A DNA stretch of 64,000 nt from positions 62,001 to 126,000 of the forward strand of contig NC_020053.1 of the NCBI RefSeq assembly GCF_000317145.1, written 5' to 3'. Origin of the DNA: Chamaesiphon minutus PCC 6605. Lineage in GTDB: Bacteria > Cyanobacteriota > Cyanobacteriia > Cyanobacteriales > Chamaesiphonaceae. The notes under the pieces were generated by a model that was given only the letters and a program-made list of their open reading frames with translations, was not told where the DNA came from and searched no databases. Below, in pieces: positions 18,301 through 24,336 of this stretch; the first letter of the stretch is position 1; every line of letters begins with the position of its first letter. The translations under genes and the position numbers were made by a program.

Positions 18301-18471
18301 GGTAAAGAGATTTTACAGCCTTTGGCGGTAGTGGTATTAGGCGGATTGTTTACTTCCACTGCGCTCACACTCCTAGTCTTACCTGCTCTGTATTCACTAT
18401 TTGGTCGATTTATTGTGAACAAGAGTAGCGAACGGACTCACGAGCTTAGTCCGATTCCAGAACTGGACTGA
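15364..18471 (+). CDS. Heavy-metal RND efflux pump 2 (CusA/CzcA family)
   Basis: 1035 residues, paralogous along its full length to the preceding pump (for example PLDVFPSFAPPQVEIQADAPG and EEVESLVTRPIE). The TM4 motif near residue 400 is IGSVVDDAIVDMENVYRRLREN: the GEN of pump 1 is MEN here and an extra Asp is present, so metal or proton handling may differ. The C-terminal half has GVATRNGLLLVDNYN and ERLVAILLTALASALGMVP. With one adaptor and one TolC in the cluster, the two pumps either share partners as alternative trimers or form a mixed trimer, as MdtB/MdtC do; the latter is only a possibility. Confidence 0.87.
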   Translation: MLNTIVKWSIAQRWLIVIASLLISIWGWRVLGQMPLDVFPSFAPPQVEIQADAPGLAPEEVESLVTRPIESAINGTPGLESLRSSSAVGIASVKAVFSLSTDIYRARQLVTERLQRVQSVLPKGVGQPEILPVSSPLGWTVKYAFSGNDMMEVWRAVNWDVRNRLLAVPGVSNVFLYGGDERQYQVLIDPDKLKAFNVSVADVTKAVQNSNANVPGGFLISPDREMLVRGIGRIQSIEQLQKSAIKAINGTPVLLEQVADVKIAPALRRGDGLFRGKRALILTVTKQPVADTPTVVKAVEAAMAELKAGLPKDITFTKTFDQDLFIEASIKNVEEALRDGTIIVSVILIIFLMNWRTVLISLSALPLSLLLGLIILNWTGQGLNTMTLGGLVVAIGSVVDDAIVDMENVYRRLRENQVAANPLPPLQVVFNGSVEVRVSVLFSTVIIAVVFAPIFVLSGVEGRIFTPMGMAYLLSILASTLVALTLTPALCALLLANRRLLSSETFVEKMAHRFYRPLLLLAMKFPKIVLGISLAGFVAAMVILPGLGKVFLPEFQDRSLVNALTLYPGQSLESTDQAALAVMSAFKDDKRFDTMQFRAGFAQGDADVAGVNSGELDVQISEEGDKDREKTIASLRSELDKLPGVATNIGGFISHRMDEILSGVRSAIAVKIYGPELPQLRTIGQQVQTAMGGVAGIVDLQLEPQIPVKQVEIKFDRAAAARYGLSIGDLAETIETGLNGRTVSQVLEKQQTFNLVVWLDEKYRNNLDVLGNLLVDIPGGQKIPLAQVAKVEYGSGPSTINRENVSRLLIVSANVSGRDLGSVITDVRSKVKEIALPSGYYIQFGGQFQAQEQATQTLLVAGAFSLIAIAILIYFAVNSIPATLMIMINLPLALIGGVIAVASSGGIISVASMVGFITLFGVATRNGLLLVDNYNHRLAQGLPLRDVIVEGSMERLVAILLTALASALGMVPLVIGSGAGKEILQPLAVVVLGGLFTSTALTLLVLPALYSLFGRFIVNKSSERTHELSPIPELD

Positions 18472-18506
18472 TTTTGTAGCTTAAACTTATTCTTCGTCGA
18501 TTTAAA

Positions 18507-18523
18507 TTTCATCTAAATTTCAT
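18507..18523 (+). promoter_or_regulatory. OmpR-type direct repeat TTTCAT-N5-TTTCAT
   Basis: Perfect TTTCATCTAAATTTCAT, 46 bp upstream of a 57-codon ORF. TTGACA occurs right behind it at 18526, with TAGTAT as a possible -10. Confidence 0.7.
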
Positions 18524-18569
18524 AATTGACATTTATAGTGATTAGTATCCAAATCAGAAGATCGCAATA

Positions 18570-18743
18570 ATGAAAAAAACTTGCACAAAAACAACCTTGA
18601 CTAATGCACTCCTAATTAATAACCTCGCTAAAATTTTAAGATTGTGTTTGGTGACTAAATTAGATAGTCAGCGATCGGTTGTCGAGCGATCGCTAGTTGC
18701 ACAAACCGATCCTATTCCTCCCTATGACGACCCTTTATATTGA
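18570..18743 (+). CDS. 57-residue hypothetical protein with copper-type operator
   Basis: ATG at 18570, stop TGA at 18741. The start MKKTCTKTTLTNALLINNLA is weakly amphipathic; the end is SLVAQTDPIPPYDDPLY, acidic and Pro-rich. A signal peptide is doubtful because the hydrophobic stretch is short, although ALVAQ-like cleavage sites are seen in other proteins here. No family recognised. The main reason to believe it is the well-placed perfect direct-repeat operator and the correct distance to it. Confidence 0.45.
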   Translation: MKKTCTKTTLTNALLINNLAKILRLCLVTKLDSQRSVVERSLVAQTDPIPPYDDPLY

Positions 18744-19093
18744 AATTGAAGTTTTGTCTGTCAAGTGAGTGCGATCTTCTTGAAATAGATGAATTTATTC
18801 GAGCCTCTCTATATCGATCGTGTAGCGAAAGTCGCTACTCAAACCGAGCGGGAAATTCACATTCAAGATGGCTCGATTTGACTAAATATGTTTAATTGAG
18901 TTTGACCGCTTCGTCAATGAGGGGGGTGTATTTATTTTATATACGGGCAGGGTGGTACTAGCACCCCCTCATCCAGGGAGCGAGTTGAATGAATAATTTT
19001 AGATAGATCTACTTTATTAAAATGGATGATTAAATGGTGACAAGCTTAGAAATTTACCGTTTATAGTCAATATAGAGCTAGGGAGCTAAAGTA
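18744..19093. other. Non-coding stretch with a long GC-rich inverted repeat
   Basis: No gene seen. TGAGGGGGGTG at 18918 can pair with GCACCCCCTCA ending at 18971, and GGGTG at 18950-18954 can pair alternatively with the same CACCC. This gives two competing hairpins about 120 bp before the next start. No riboswitch class recognised. A short GTAGCGA/TCGCTAC hairpin lies near 18825. Confidence 0.35.
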
Positions 19094-19621
19094 ATGGGAA
19101 AAATCTGCCAATCTATTAATTATTTAGGTCGATTGACTATCGCCTCTAATAGTTGCGATCGTGCAAACGCCAATGATATTGATCGCCATTCACCGCATGT
19201 AGATGATAAATTCGATGCCAACTCTAGCTGGATAAATGTTTGCTCATCGATTCAGGTACACGTTCCCTGCCATAGTCAAATATTGACAAAATTATGGATT
19301 TATATTCCTGAAAATTTTAAGCCTCAAACTGCCAAAATTGAAATTACCGATTCGGCAGAGCCGACGCTTAGCGAACGAGATTTGACAAATCAGATTTTAC
19401 GCACACGAACGATTGCTGCTCTAATTTCTCGTCAAGGTCAGTGGCTGCAAATAAAATTCGAGCGGTCGATCGCTCCCGACACAAAGTTGTCGATCGCCTT
19501 TAATAGTATCAGCCGAAATATGCTAGTAAGACTGCCGGAATATTTTGTGTATGGCAAATCTGTAAATGGGCAAAGCAGTTTTATAGGTAGAGGCTATTTC
19601 GAGCGAACGGAGCGATTTTAG
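19094..19621 (+). CDS. DUF2808-like protein, copy 1, altered signal region
   Basis: 175 residues. The core (IQVHVPCHSQ...LWIYIPENF...IEITD, then RQGQWLQIKFERSIAPDTKLSIAF and VYGKSVNGQSSFIGRGYF) matches the DUF2808 pattern of cyanobacterial envelope proteins. Compared with its paralogue at 19963, the N-terminus lacks a convincing signal peptide (MGKICQSINYLGRLTIASNS), and about 15 extra residues (AEPTLSERDLTNQILRT) are inserted mid-protein by a dispersed repeat at 19350-19381. It also lacks the direct-repeat operator. I suspect a decaying duplicate. Confidence 0.65.
   Translation: MGKICQSINYLGRLTIASNSCDRANANDIDRHSPHVDDKFDANSSWINVCSSIQVHVPCHSQILTKLWIYIPENFKPQTAKIEITDSAEPTLSERDLTNQILRTRTIAALISRQGQWLQIKFERSIAPDTKLSIAFNSISRNMLVRLPEYFVYGKSVNGQSSFIGRGYFERTERF
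19350..19381. repeat. Small dispersed repeat inside DUF2808 copy 1
   Basis: ATTCGGCAGAGCCGACGCTT followed by AGCGAACGAGAT. The paralogue at 19963 lacks it, so it is visible as an insertion by direct comparison of the two proteins. Confidence 0.6.
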
Positions 19622-19897
19622 TATCCAGCAAAATATCAAGACATAAGTTATCTAAGAATTTTTGATGTGAAATATGTGAATGACTTCACTATCTCTTTTG
19701 TTAAATTTAGTTCGATCGACGGAATTAGTTGTTTGCAGGTATTAAAAATAATGATAAAAGTTAAGGAAATTAAGTGCAATTATTTCTGTTGTTACACATT
19801 AAAAGCTGAGATCTGTTACTATCCATCATCTTAATTTATATATGTTCAGATTTTACAGATCCTAGAAAATAGATCGAATAGTAGCTAGATTTCTTCA

Positions 19898-19914
19898 TTT
19901 CATCTGGATTTCAT
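19898..19914 (+). promoter_or_regulatory. OmpR-type direct repeat TTTCAT-N5-TTTCAT before DUF2808 copy 2
   Basis: Perfect TTTCATCTGGATTTCAT, 48 bp upstream of the start. The rest of the 341 bp gap from 19622 is AT-rich with nothing else I recognise. Confidence 0.7.
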
Positions 19915-19962
19915 CTTAGCTATTTATATTTGATATATAGAGAGATAAGAGAGTCTAAAGCA

Positions 19963-20439
19963 ATGAAAAAAATCTGGCTATTTATCGCTACTTGGGGTTT
20001 AGTAACTACAGCAGTTAATATTGGCAGCTATGCAAGTGCTAATGGTGACGACAGTACTTCACCCCATGTAGATAGTAAATTTGAGTTTCCTAATACTAGG
20101 TGGGCGACTGTCCGCCAGACTATTCAAGTCCATGTGCCCCCAAGCAGTCAAGCATTAACACTGTTATGGATTGATATTCCTAGAAATTTCGAGCTTCAAA
20201 CTATCAAAATTGAAATTACAGATGGAAATAGACTAATCCCAGCCCCAATTTCCCGTCAAGGTCGGTGGCTGCTAATCAATTTCAGTCAACCGATCTCACC
20301 TAATACTAAATTACGGATTGATTTTAATGGTGTAAACCGTAATATGCTGCTCCAATCGTCTGTCTATTCTGTTTATGGCAAGACTATAGATGGGCTAACC
20401 AATTTTATTGGCACAGCGTACTTTCCTCAAGCAGATTAA
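19963..20439 (+). CDS. DUF2808 secreted protein, copy 2
   Basis: 158 residues from ATG 19963 (upstream in-frame codons to 19930 are untranslated leader). Signal peptide 1-27 (MKKIWLFIATWGLVTTAVNIGSYASA). The mature domain reads IQVHVPPSSQALTLLWIDIPRNF, IKIEITD, APISRQGRWLLINFSQPISPNTKLRIDF and VYGKTIDGLTNFIGTAYF, the DUF2808 fold, predicted beta-rich and in the cell envelope. Function in the family is not established. Its operator places it in the copper regulon, and the lipoprotein at 20575 may be co-transcribed. Confidence 0.75.
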   Translation: MKKIWLFIATWGLVTTAVNIGSYASANGDDSTSPHVDSKFEFPNTRWATVRQTIQVHVPPSSQALTLLWIDIPRNFELQTIKIEITDGNRLIPAPISRQGRWLLINFSQPISPNTKLRIDFNGVNRNMLLQSSVYSVYGKTIDGLTNFIGTAYFPQAD

Positions 20440-20574
20440 TTTTGTATTCTAAAGCTAGATATGCAGATACCACTATCTATATATTACATATATGATAAAG
20501 CTGCGGATAGGTCAATCGATTTTATTGCTGAAGTATATTTATCCGAGCAAAATATTTAATTAGGAGTGTGAAAC

Positions 20575-21084
20575 ATGAAACCATTAACTTCAGGAATTAT
20601 TGTGTTAGCTAGTTCTGGACTATTATTACTTGGAGCCTGTAGCAAAGAGGCAAAAAATAGTGATTCGGCGAATCCAAATGCTACTACACCTTCAGCCGAA
20701 ACAGCATCTCCAGTAACAACTACACCTCCAGCTACAACCACAGCTAAAACCCAAAGTAGTGAGGGTGGGAAGAGTAATGGTGGACAAGTAGTAGAATCGG
20801 GGAAATATCACTTAGAGTTCGTTCCAGAGAAGGGAACTAGTGAAACTCACTTAGATTTATACCTTCAAAAAGGTGACAATCATGAAGCTGTTGCTAATGC
20901 AAAAGTCACGGCTGATGTCCAGTTACCAGATGGTAAACTGAAAACTGTTCCACTTAGTTATGATGCCAGTGGTAAACATTATGCAGCAGTATTAAAAGAG
21001 AAAGTCACTGGTCAATATCAAGTCAAAATTACTGCAACGATTGGTAGTGAGAAAGCTGACGGTCGCTTCAATTTCGTTCGATAA
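20575..21084 (+). CDS. Envelope lipoprotein with FixH/YtkA-like domain
   Basis: 169 residues. Signal II peptide with lipobox LLGAC (Cys ~22), then a Thr/Ser/Pro-rich linker (residues ~30-65) and a beta-sandwich domain: SGKYHLEFVPEKG, HLDLYLQKGDNHEAVANAKVTADVQLPDG, YQVKITATIG and GRFNFVR. This arrangement resembles YtkA/FixH-like domains often found next to copper genes. A good ribosome site (TTAGGAGTG) precedes ATG 20575. The 135 bp gap from the DUF2808 gene contains no operator of either type, so co-transcription is likely. Confidence 0.65.
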   Translation: MKPLTSGIIVLASSGLLLLGACSKEAKNSDSANPNATTPSAETASPVTTTPPATTTAKTQSSEGGKSNGGQVVESGKYHLEFVPEKGTSETHLDLYLQKGDNHEAVANAKVTADVQLPDGKLKTVPLSYDASGKHYAAVLKEKVTGQYQVKITATIGSEKADGRFNFVR

Positions 21085-21138
21085 CTAAAATACATTTTTG
21101 AGGAGGAATGTACGAGCGATTCCTCCTCCTTCCGAGAG

Positions 21139-21300
21139 TTACTGGCGAGGTGCAACTTTAGGCATACTACAACCACTGCCACAATCGCAACCACTGGCAC
21201 ATTTACCACAACCACAGTCAGCAGCAAAAGCAGCTCCAGCAGTCACAACGGCAATAGCTACAGCAGTTACTGTTGCTTTTAAAATATTTTTAGCGGTCAT
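21139..21300 (-). CDS. Tiny secreted Cys-rich protein (metallothionein-like)
   Basis: 53 residues from ATG 21300. Signal peptide of ~26 residues ending AGAAFAA. The mature peptide is DCGCGKCASGCDCGSGCSM plus a short tail, with six Cys in CxC and CxxxC spacing plus a Met. This would bind several Cu(I) or similar ions outside the cytoplasm. It is divergent from the MerR gene and carries a MerR-type promoter on its own strand. No named family recognised. Confidence 0.75.
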   Translation of the reverse strand: MTAKNILKATVTAVAIAVVTAGAAFAADCGCGKCASGCDCGSGCSMPKVAPRQ

Positions 21301-21328
21301 AATTTCTATTATCCTTGAGTACCCCCCA

Positions 21329-21360
21329 ATCATAAACCCTCTAGTTGGCTTGAGAGTCAA
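21329..21360 (-). promoter_or_regulatory. MerR-type promoter of the tiny Cys-rich gene
   Basis: Minus strand: TTGACT (21360-21355), a 20 bp spacer with the dyad ACTCT...AGAGGGT, and TATGAT (21334-21329). The over-long spacer with a central dyad is the hallmark of MerR-family activation. It lies between the target and the merR gene, so it may also control merR. Confidence 0.75.
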
Positions 21361-21392
21361 GCAAGATAGGCAAACTATATGCGGTAGAACCA

Positions 21393-21821
21393 ATGCTGAA
21401 AATTGGCGATCTCAAAGAGCGAACGGGAGTGAAAGTTAGTACCCTACGTTACTACGAGAGTTTAGGCTTACTACAACCAGCACTTAGGAGTGATAGCGGC
21501 TATCGCTACTTCCATGACAATGCCGTGCAACGAGTATTGTTCATCAAGAAAGCTCAAACTCTCAATTTTTCTTTAACTGAGATTCAAGAAATTTTCAATT
21601 CTCACAATCGAGGTACAGCCGTCTGCTCGATTGTCAAAGATTTAATCGATCGAAAAATTAGTCATTTAGACATCGAGATTCAAAAGCTGCTCGAATCCAA
21701 ACAAAGATTGGAAAGTCACCGCGAACGATGGTCTACCTATCCTGAAGATCTTCCTAATAGTGAAAGTGTCTGCACTCTAATTGAAGAATTGATATCGCTA
21801 GAAGCTAGTACTGTCAATTAA
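21393..21821 (+). CDS. MerR-family metal-responsive regulator
   Basis: 142 residues. Winged helix at 1-70 (MLKIGDLKERTGVKVSTLRYYESLGLLQP, SGYRYF), dimerisation helix, then metal-type Cys residues: GTAVCSIVKDLIDRKI (Cys ~78) and SVCTLIEE near the C-terminus. Cys near 78 and near the C-terminus occur in several metal-sensing MerR proteins. It is divergent from a tiny Cys-rich gene. Four promoters of MerR geometry within 3 kb (21329, 22151, 22868, 23884) are its probable targets. Cu(I) is the most likely signal by context. Confidence 0.85.
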   Translation: MLKIGDLKERTGVKVSTLRYYESLGLLQPALRSDSGYRYFHDNAVQRVLFIKKAQTLNFSLTEIQEIFNSHNRGTAVCSIVKDLIDRKISHLDIEIQKLLESKQRLESHRERWSTYPEDLPNSESVCTLIEELISLEASTVN

Positions 21822-21870
21822 TTCTGTAGATAAAATATCAATTTCGAGCGTTCGTCTTCATTTTTCTGCC

Positions 21871-21928
21871 AACGATCTTAGTCTTTTAATGAAAGTATTT
21901 TCACTCTCATTAAAAGACTAAGATCGTT
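21871..21928. terminator. Strong bidirectional terminator
   Basis: A perfect 22 bp stem (21871-21892 with 21907-21928) with a 14-base loop, AT-rich on both flanks. It separates the convergent merR gene and the small gene at 21931. Confidence 0.85.
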
Positions 21929-21930
21929 AT

Positions 21931-22110
21931 TTATTTACCTCGGATATAACCTGGTGAATAAGATGAAGATGGCGTGCTAACTGGTGACTGCATTTTCTTA
22001 CAACAACCACCGCAACTGCGCTCTTGAGCAGAAGCCGCCCCAGTTGTTATTAATCCTAATGTGGCTAATGCCAAGATCGATCCGATCGCTAGTTTAATTT
22101 GTTTCGACAT
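21931..22110 (-). CDS. Tiny secreted protein with CGGCC metal motif
   Basis: 59 residues from ATG 22110. Signal peptide 1-28 (MSKQIKLAIGSILALATLGL...ASA). The mature part has ERSCGGCCKKMQ (three Cys plus Met), then a Ser/Pro-rich tail ending YSPGYIRGK. A MerR-type promoter with a consensus TATAAT lies 41 bp upstream. Together with the 21139 gene this makes two different secreted Cys-rich mini-proteins in the same probable MerR regulon. No known family. Confidence 0.7.
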   Translation of the reverse strand: MSKQIKLAIGSILALATLGLITTGAASAQERSCGGCCKKMQSPVSTPSSSYSPGYIRGK

Positions 22111-22150
22111 AATTACCTTTGATAATTTTCTATTCTAAGTTGTTACCTTC

Positions 22151-22182
22151 ATTATAAAGTTTCTACTGGACTGTAGAGTCAA
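22151..22182 (-). promoter_or_regulatory. MerR-type promoter before the CGGCC mini-protein
   Basis: Minus strand TTGACT (22182-22177), 20 bp spacer with the core CTACAGTCCAGTAG, and TATAAT (22156-22151). Same geometry as at 21329. Confidence 0.75.
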
Positions 22183-22301
22183 TAGCTGACTTGAAATAAT
22201 GTTTAGAATAAAAGTCCGTGATGTAAAAAGTGACGTTGGTAATAATTTTTGGTAAAATATAACAAGCTTAATTACTAATATTTATCAATGCAAATATGTG
22301 A

Positions 22302-22318
22302 TTTCACCTTAATTTCAT
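22302..22318 (+). promoter_or_regulatory. OmpR-type direct repeat before the copper storage gene
   Basis: TTTCACCTTAATTTCAT, 164 bp upstream of the csp-like start. Nothing else is recognised in 22183-22481. Confidence 0.6.
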
Positions 22319-22481
22319 CTTGGTGTGTTAGAGCAAAATCCAATGCTTTTAAATGCCTTGAAGATAATAAACAAACTAAATAATCTATGCCAATAGGCTG
22401 ATTTATTTACTACAAATTATTTGTGAAGATTAATACAGCAAACATCAAAATGTTTGTAGACGTTTTTTAAGGAGTAATCTG

Positions 22482-22832
22482 ATGACTACTACTCAATCTC
22501 GTAACTCTCAACTCGAAGCTTGTATTGAAGCCTGCCTAAAATGTCTCCAAGACTGTGAATTTTGCACCACTGCCTGTCTGGATAGTGACATGGTGCAGAT
22601 GATGGCTGCTTGCATCAAAGCCTGCCGCGATTGCGCCGATCTTTGCGCTCTTTGTGCCCGGTTTATGAGTCGCACTTCCGACCTACACGCTCAATTATGC
22701 GCGGTTTGTGCCGATGCTTGCGATCGCTGTGCTGCTGAATGTGCCAAGCACGACCACGAACATTGTCGTCGCTGTGCTGAGTCTTGTCGTCGCTGTGCCG
22801 AATCTTGCCGTCAAATGTCGATGGCACATTAG
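22482..22832 (+). CDS. Four-helix copper storage protein, Csp family (DUF326)
   Basis: 116 residues, no signal peptide, so cytosolic (Csp3-like). It contains 21 Cys, mostly in CxxxC and CxxC spacing along four helices (EACIEACLKCLQDCEFC, AACIKACRDCADLCALC, QLCAVCADACDRCAAEC, HCRRCAESCRRCAESC), the pattern that lines the Csp tube and binds many Cu(I). A clear ribosome site (AAGGAG) precedes the ATG. Its upstream operator is of the OmpR type, while the next gene has the MerR type. Confidence 0.9.
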   Translation: MTTTQSRNSQLEACIEACLKCLQDCEFCTTACLDSDMVQMMAACIKACRDCADLCALCARFMSRTSDLHAQLCAVCADACDRCAAECAKHDHEHCRRCAESCRRCAESCRQMSMAH

Positions 22833-22867
22833 TAATAAATCCCTAATCTAGCGTTTGGCGATTCTGC

Positions 22868-22899
22868 TTGACCCTCTAGTTAGCTAGAGGGTCAAGAAT
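22868..22899 (+). promoter_or_regulatory. MerR-type promoter before the second DUF305 gene
   Basis: TTGACC, 20 bp spacer, then AAGAAT. The dyad TTGACCCTCTAG/CTAGAGGGTCAA is a perfect 12 bp inverted repeat around TTAG. It also could end transcripts of the upstream gene, but lacks a T-tract. Confidence 0.7.
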
Positions 22900-23063
22900 A
22901 GAAAGTAACTAAACCCAAAAGAGCACGATTATCGTTTTGTAATACCCAAGGCTAAGCTCTGCCAAAGAATTCCCATCGGCTCGCAAGAAATTTGCCCATC
23001 GCTATCCAACTAAAATATCTAAAAAATTATGACCGAGCGTAATAACCAAGATCGAGCATTCGT

Positions 23064-23093
23064 CGTTGGCAACGCCTCTTCCGTGGAGAATCA
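23064..23093. repeat. Small dispersed repeat upstream of the DUF305 lipoprotein start
   Basis: CGTTGGCAACGCCTCTTCCG then TGGAGAATCA. It lies between the MerR-type promoter and the preferred start codon, in the leader of this gene. Confidence 0.55.
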
Positions 23094-23100
23094 TAGAAAA

Positions 23101-23862
23101 ATGGCAAATCCAGCAACATTTCCACCAAAAATATGGGTAGGATTTGCGATCGCTGCCATCTTTTTGAGCAGCGGATTGGCGGCATGTTCCAATCGCACAG
23201 CGCAATCGCCATCAACAACAGATACTACGACCACGACCACGACTAGTCCAGCCGTAAGTTCAGCTCCCAGCTCATCGCCATCAACAACAGCGACTACACC
23301 CACGACCGATCCTTCTGTCAGTTCATCTCCAAACTCATCGAGTCAAACTATCTCCGATCGAGATTTTCTGACCATGATGACTGCCCATCACAAGCAAGCA
23401 CTTGAAATGGCGGATTTAGCCCTAACCCGTGCCAAGCGTCCTGAAATCAAACAACTAGCTCGATCGATTATCAAAGACCAAAAGAGCGAGATTCAAACAA
23501 TGGCAGCCCTTTATAAGACATCCTATGGCACAGAAATTCCCGCGATGGCAATGGGTGGTGGAATGATGGGCAAGGATGGCAATTCGATGAATGGCATGAA
23601 TGGCATGAATGGCATGAATGGCATGAAAATGGATATGAATGCTCTCAAAAATGCCGCTGATTTCGATAAAGAATTTTTGCAGCAGATGAGTGTCCATCAC
23701 CGGACAGCAACCGAGATGAGTCAGATGGTGTTACGGACGACCAAATCGCCAGAAATTCAGACATTAGCTCGGTCGATTATTAAGGCTCAAACTGCCGAGA
23801 TCGCTCAGATGCAAAAATGGTACCAAAGTTGGTATAAATCCAACCTACCAAATAACACTTAA
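23101..23862 (+). CDS. DUF305 lipoprotein, CopM-like, second copy
   Basis: 253 residues from ATG 23101; an in-frame ATG at 23029 adds 24 residues drawn partly from a dispersed repeat (23064-23093) and would spoil the signal peptide. The signal ends in lipobox GLAAC. A Ser/Thr linker follows, then two DUF305 repeats (FLTMMTAHHKQALEMADLAL and FLQQMSVHHRTATEMSQMVL), separated by a Met-rich segment with four NGM repeats encoded by a 9 bp tandem repeat at ~23590-23626. Membrane-anchored periplasmic copper binding is expected. Unlike the first DUF305 gene it has a MerR-type promoter. Confidence 0.85.
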   Translation: MANPATFPPKIWVGFAIAAIFLSSGLAACSNRTAQSPSTTDTTTTTTTSPAVSSAPSSSPSTTATTPTTDPSVSSSPNSSSQTISDRDFLTMMTAHHKQALEMADLALTRAKRPEIKQLARSIIKDQKSEIQTMAALYKTSYGTEIPAMAMGGGMMGKDGNSMNGMNGMNGMNGMKMDMNALKNAADFDKEFLQQMSVHHRTATEMSQMVLRTTKSPEIQTLARSIIKAQTAEIAQMQKWYQSWYKSNLPNNT

Positions 23863-23883
23863 ATTTAAAGTTTATCGATCCGC

Positions 23884-23915
23884 TTGACTCTCTAGCGGAC
23901 TAGAGAGTTGAGAAT
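23884..23915 (+). promoter_or_regulatory. MerR-type promoter before the copper chaperone gene
   Basis: TTGACT, 20 bp spacer, GAGAAT. The dyad ACTCTCTAG-CGGA-CTAGAGAGT is perfect. Confidence 0.7.
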
Positions 23916-23961
23916 AAGCATAAGTACATCTAAAACGCGCTCATCAAACTACCAACGAACA

Positions 23962-24179
23962 ATGACTATCCAACTAAACATTCCTAACATGGCTTGCTCT
24001 GCCTGTAGTGAAACGATCTCCAAGGCAGTAATAGCGATTACCTAACGGTAGGCTACGCCAACGATCCGACAGCAACCGTGCAAGCCGATCCCAAAACCAA
24101 GCAAGTCAAGATTGAGACTCAAGCCTCTCAATCAGCGATCGAGAGTGCTATTACAGCGGCTGGCTACCAAGTAAATTAG
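23962..24179 (+). pseudogene. CopZ/Atx1-like copper chaperone broken by a ~23 bp repeat
   Basis: ATG 23962 opens MTIQLNIPNMACSACSETISKAVIAIT and stops at TAA 24043. From 24063 a different frame continues DPTATVQADPKTKQVKIET and ends AAGYQVN at 24179. The two halves together are a complete HMA-domain chaperone with the MxCxxC copper site. About 23 bases (24040-24062, including GGTAGGCTACGCCAAC) are inserted at the join, shifting the frame and adding the stop. The inserted bases match the dispersed-repeat family of this window. The first 27 residues still carry the copper site but not the fold. Confidence 0.8.
24040..24062. repeat. Small dispersed repeat that disrupts the chaperone gene
   Basis: The bases ACCTAACGGTAGGCTACGCC and the following AAC separate the two halves of the HMA domain. 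Length 23 is not a multiple of three, which explains the frameshift. Confidence 0.65.
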
Positions 24180-24336
24180 CATAAATTAGAGTTCCAAACG
24201 GAGAAATCTCCCTGATTGATACCTTGACTTTGCATAAACGATCGCCAGTTTGCTAAATTACCCAAAATTCATCGATCGATTGTGTCAGTAATGGTACTGA
24301 CATTGCCGATTATCAAAGCTAATTGGAGCTATATAT

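Noticed and set aside
19093-19094. Riboswitch before the DUF2808 gene
   Set aside because: The hairpins near 18918-18971 do not match any riboswitch class I know; reported only as unexplained structure.
22868-22899. The perfect palindrome after csp as a plain terminator
   Set aside because: It has a -35-like TTGACC and matches three other dyads placed at gene starts, and it lacks a T-tract, so a MerR-type promoter explains it better.
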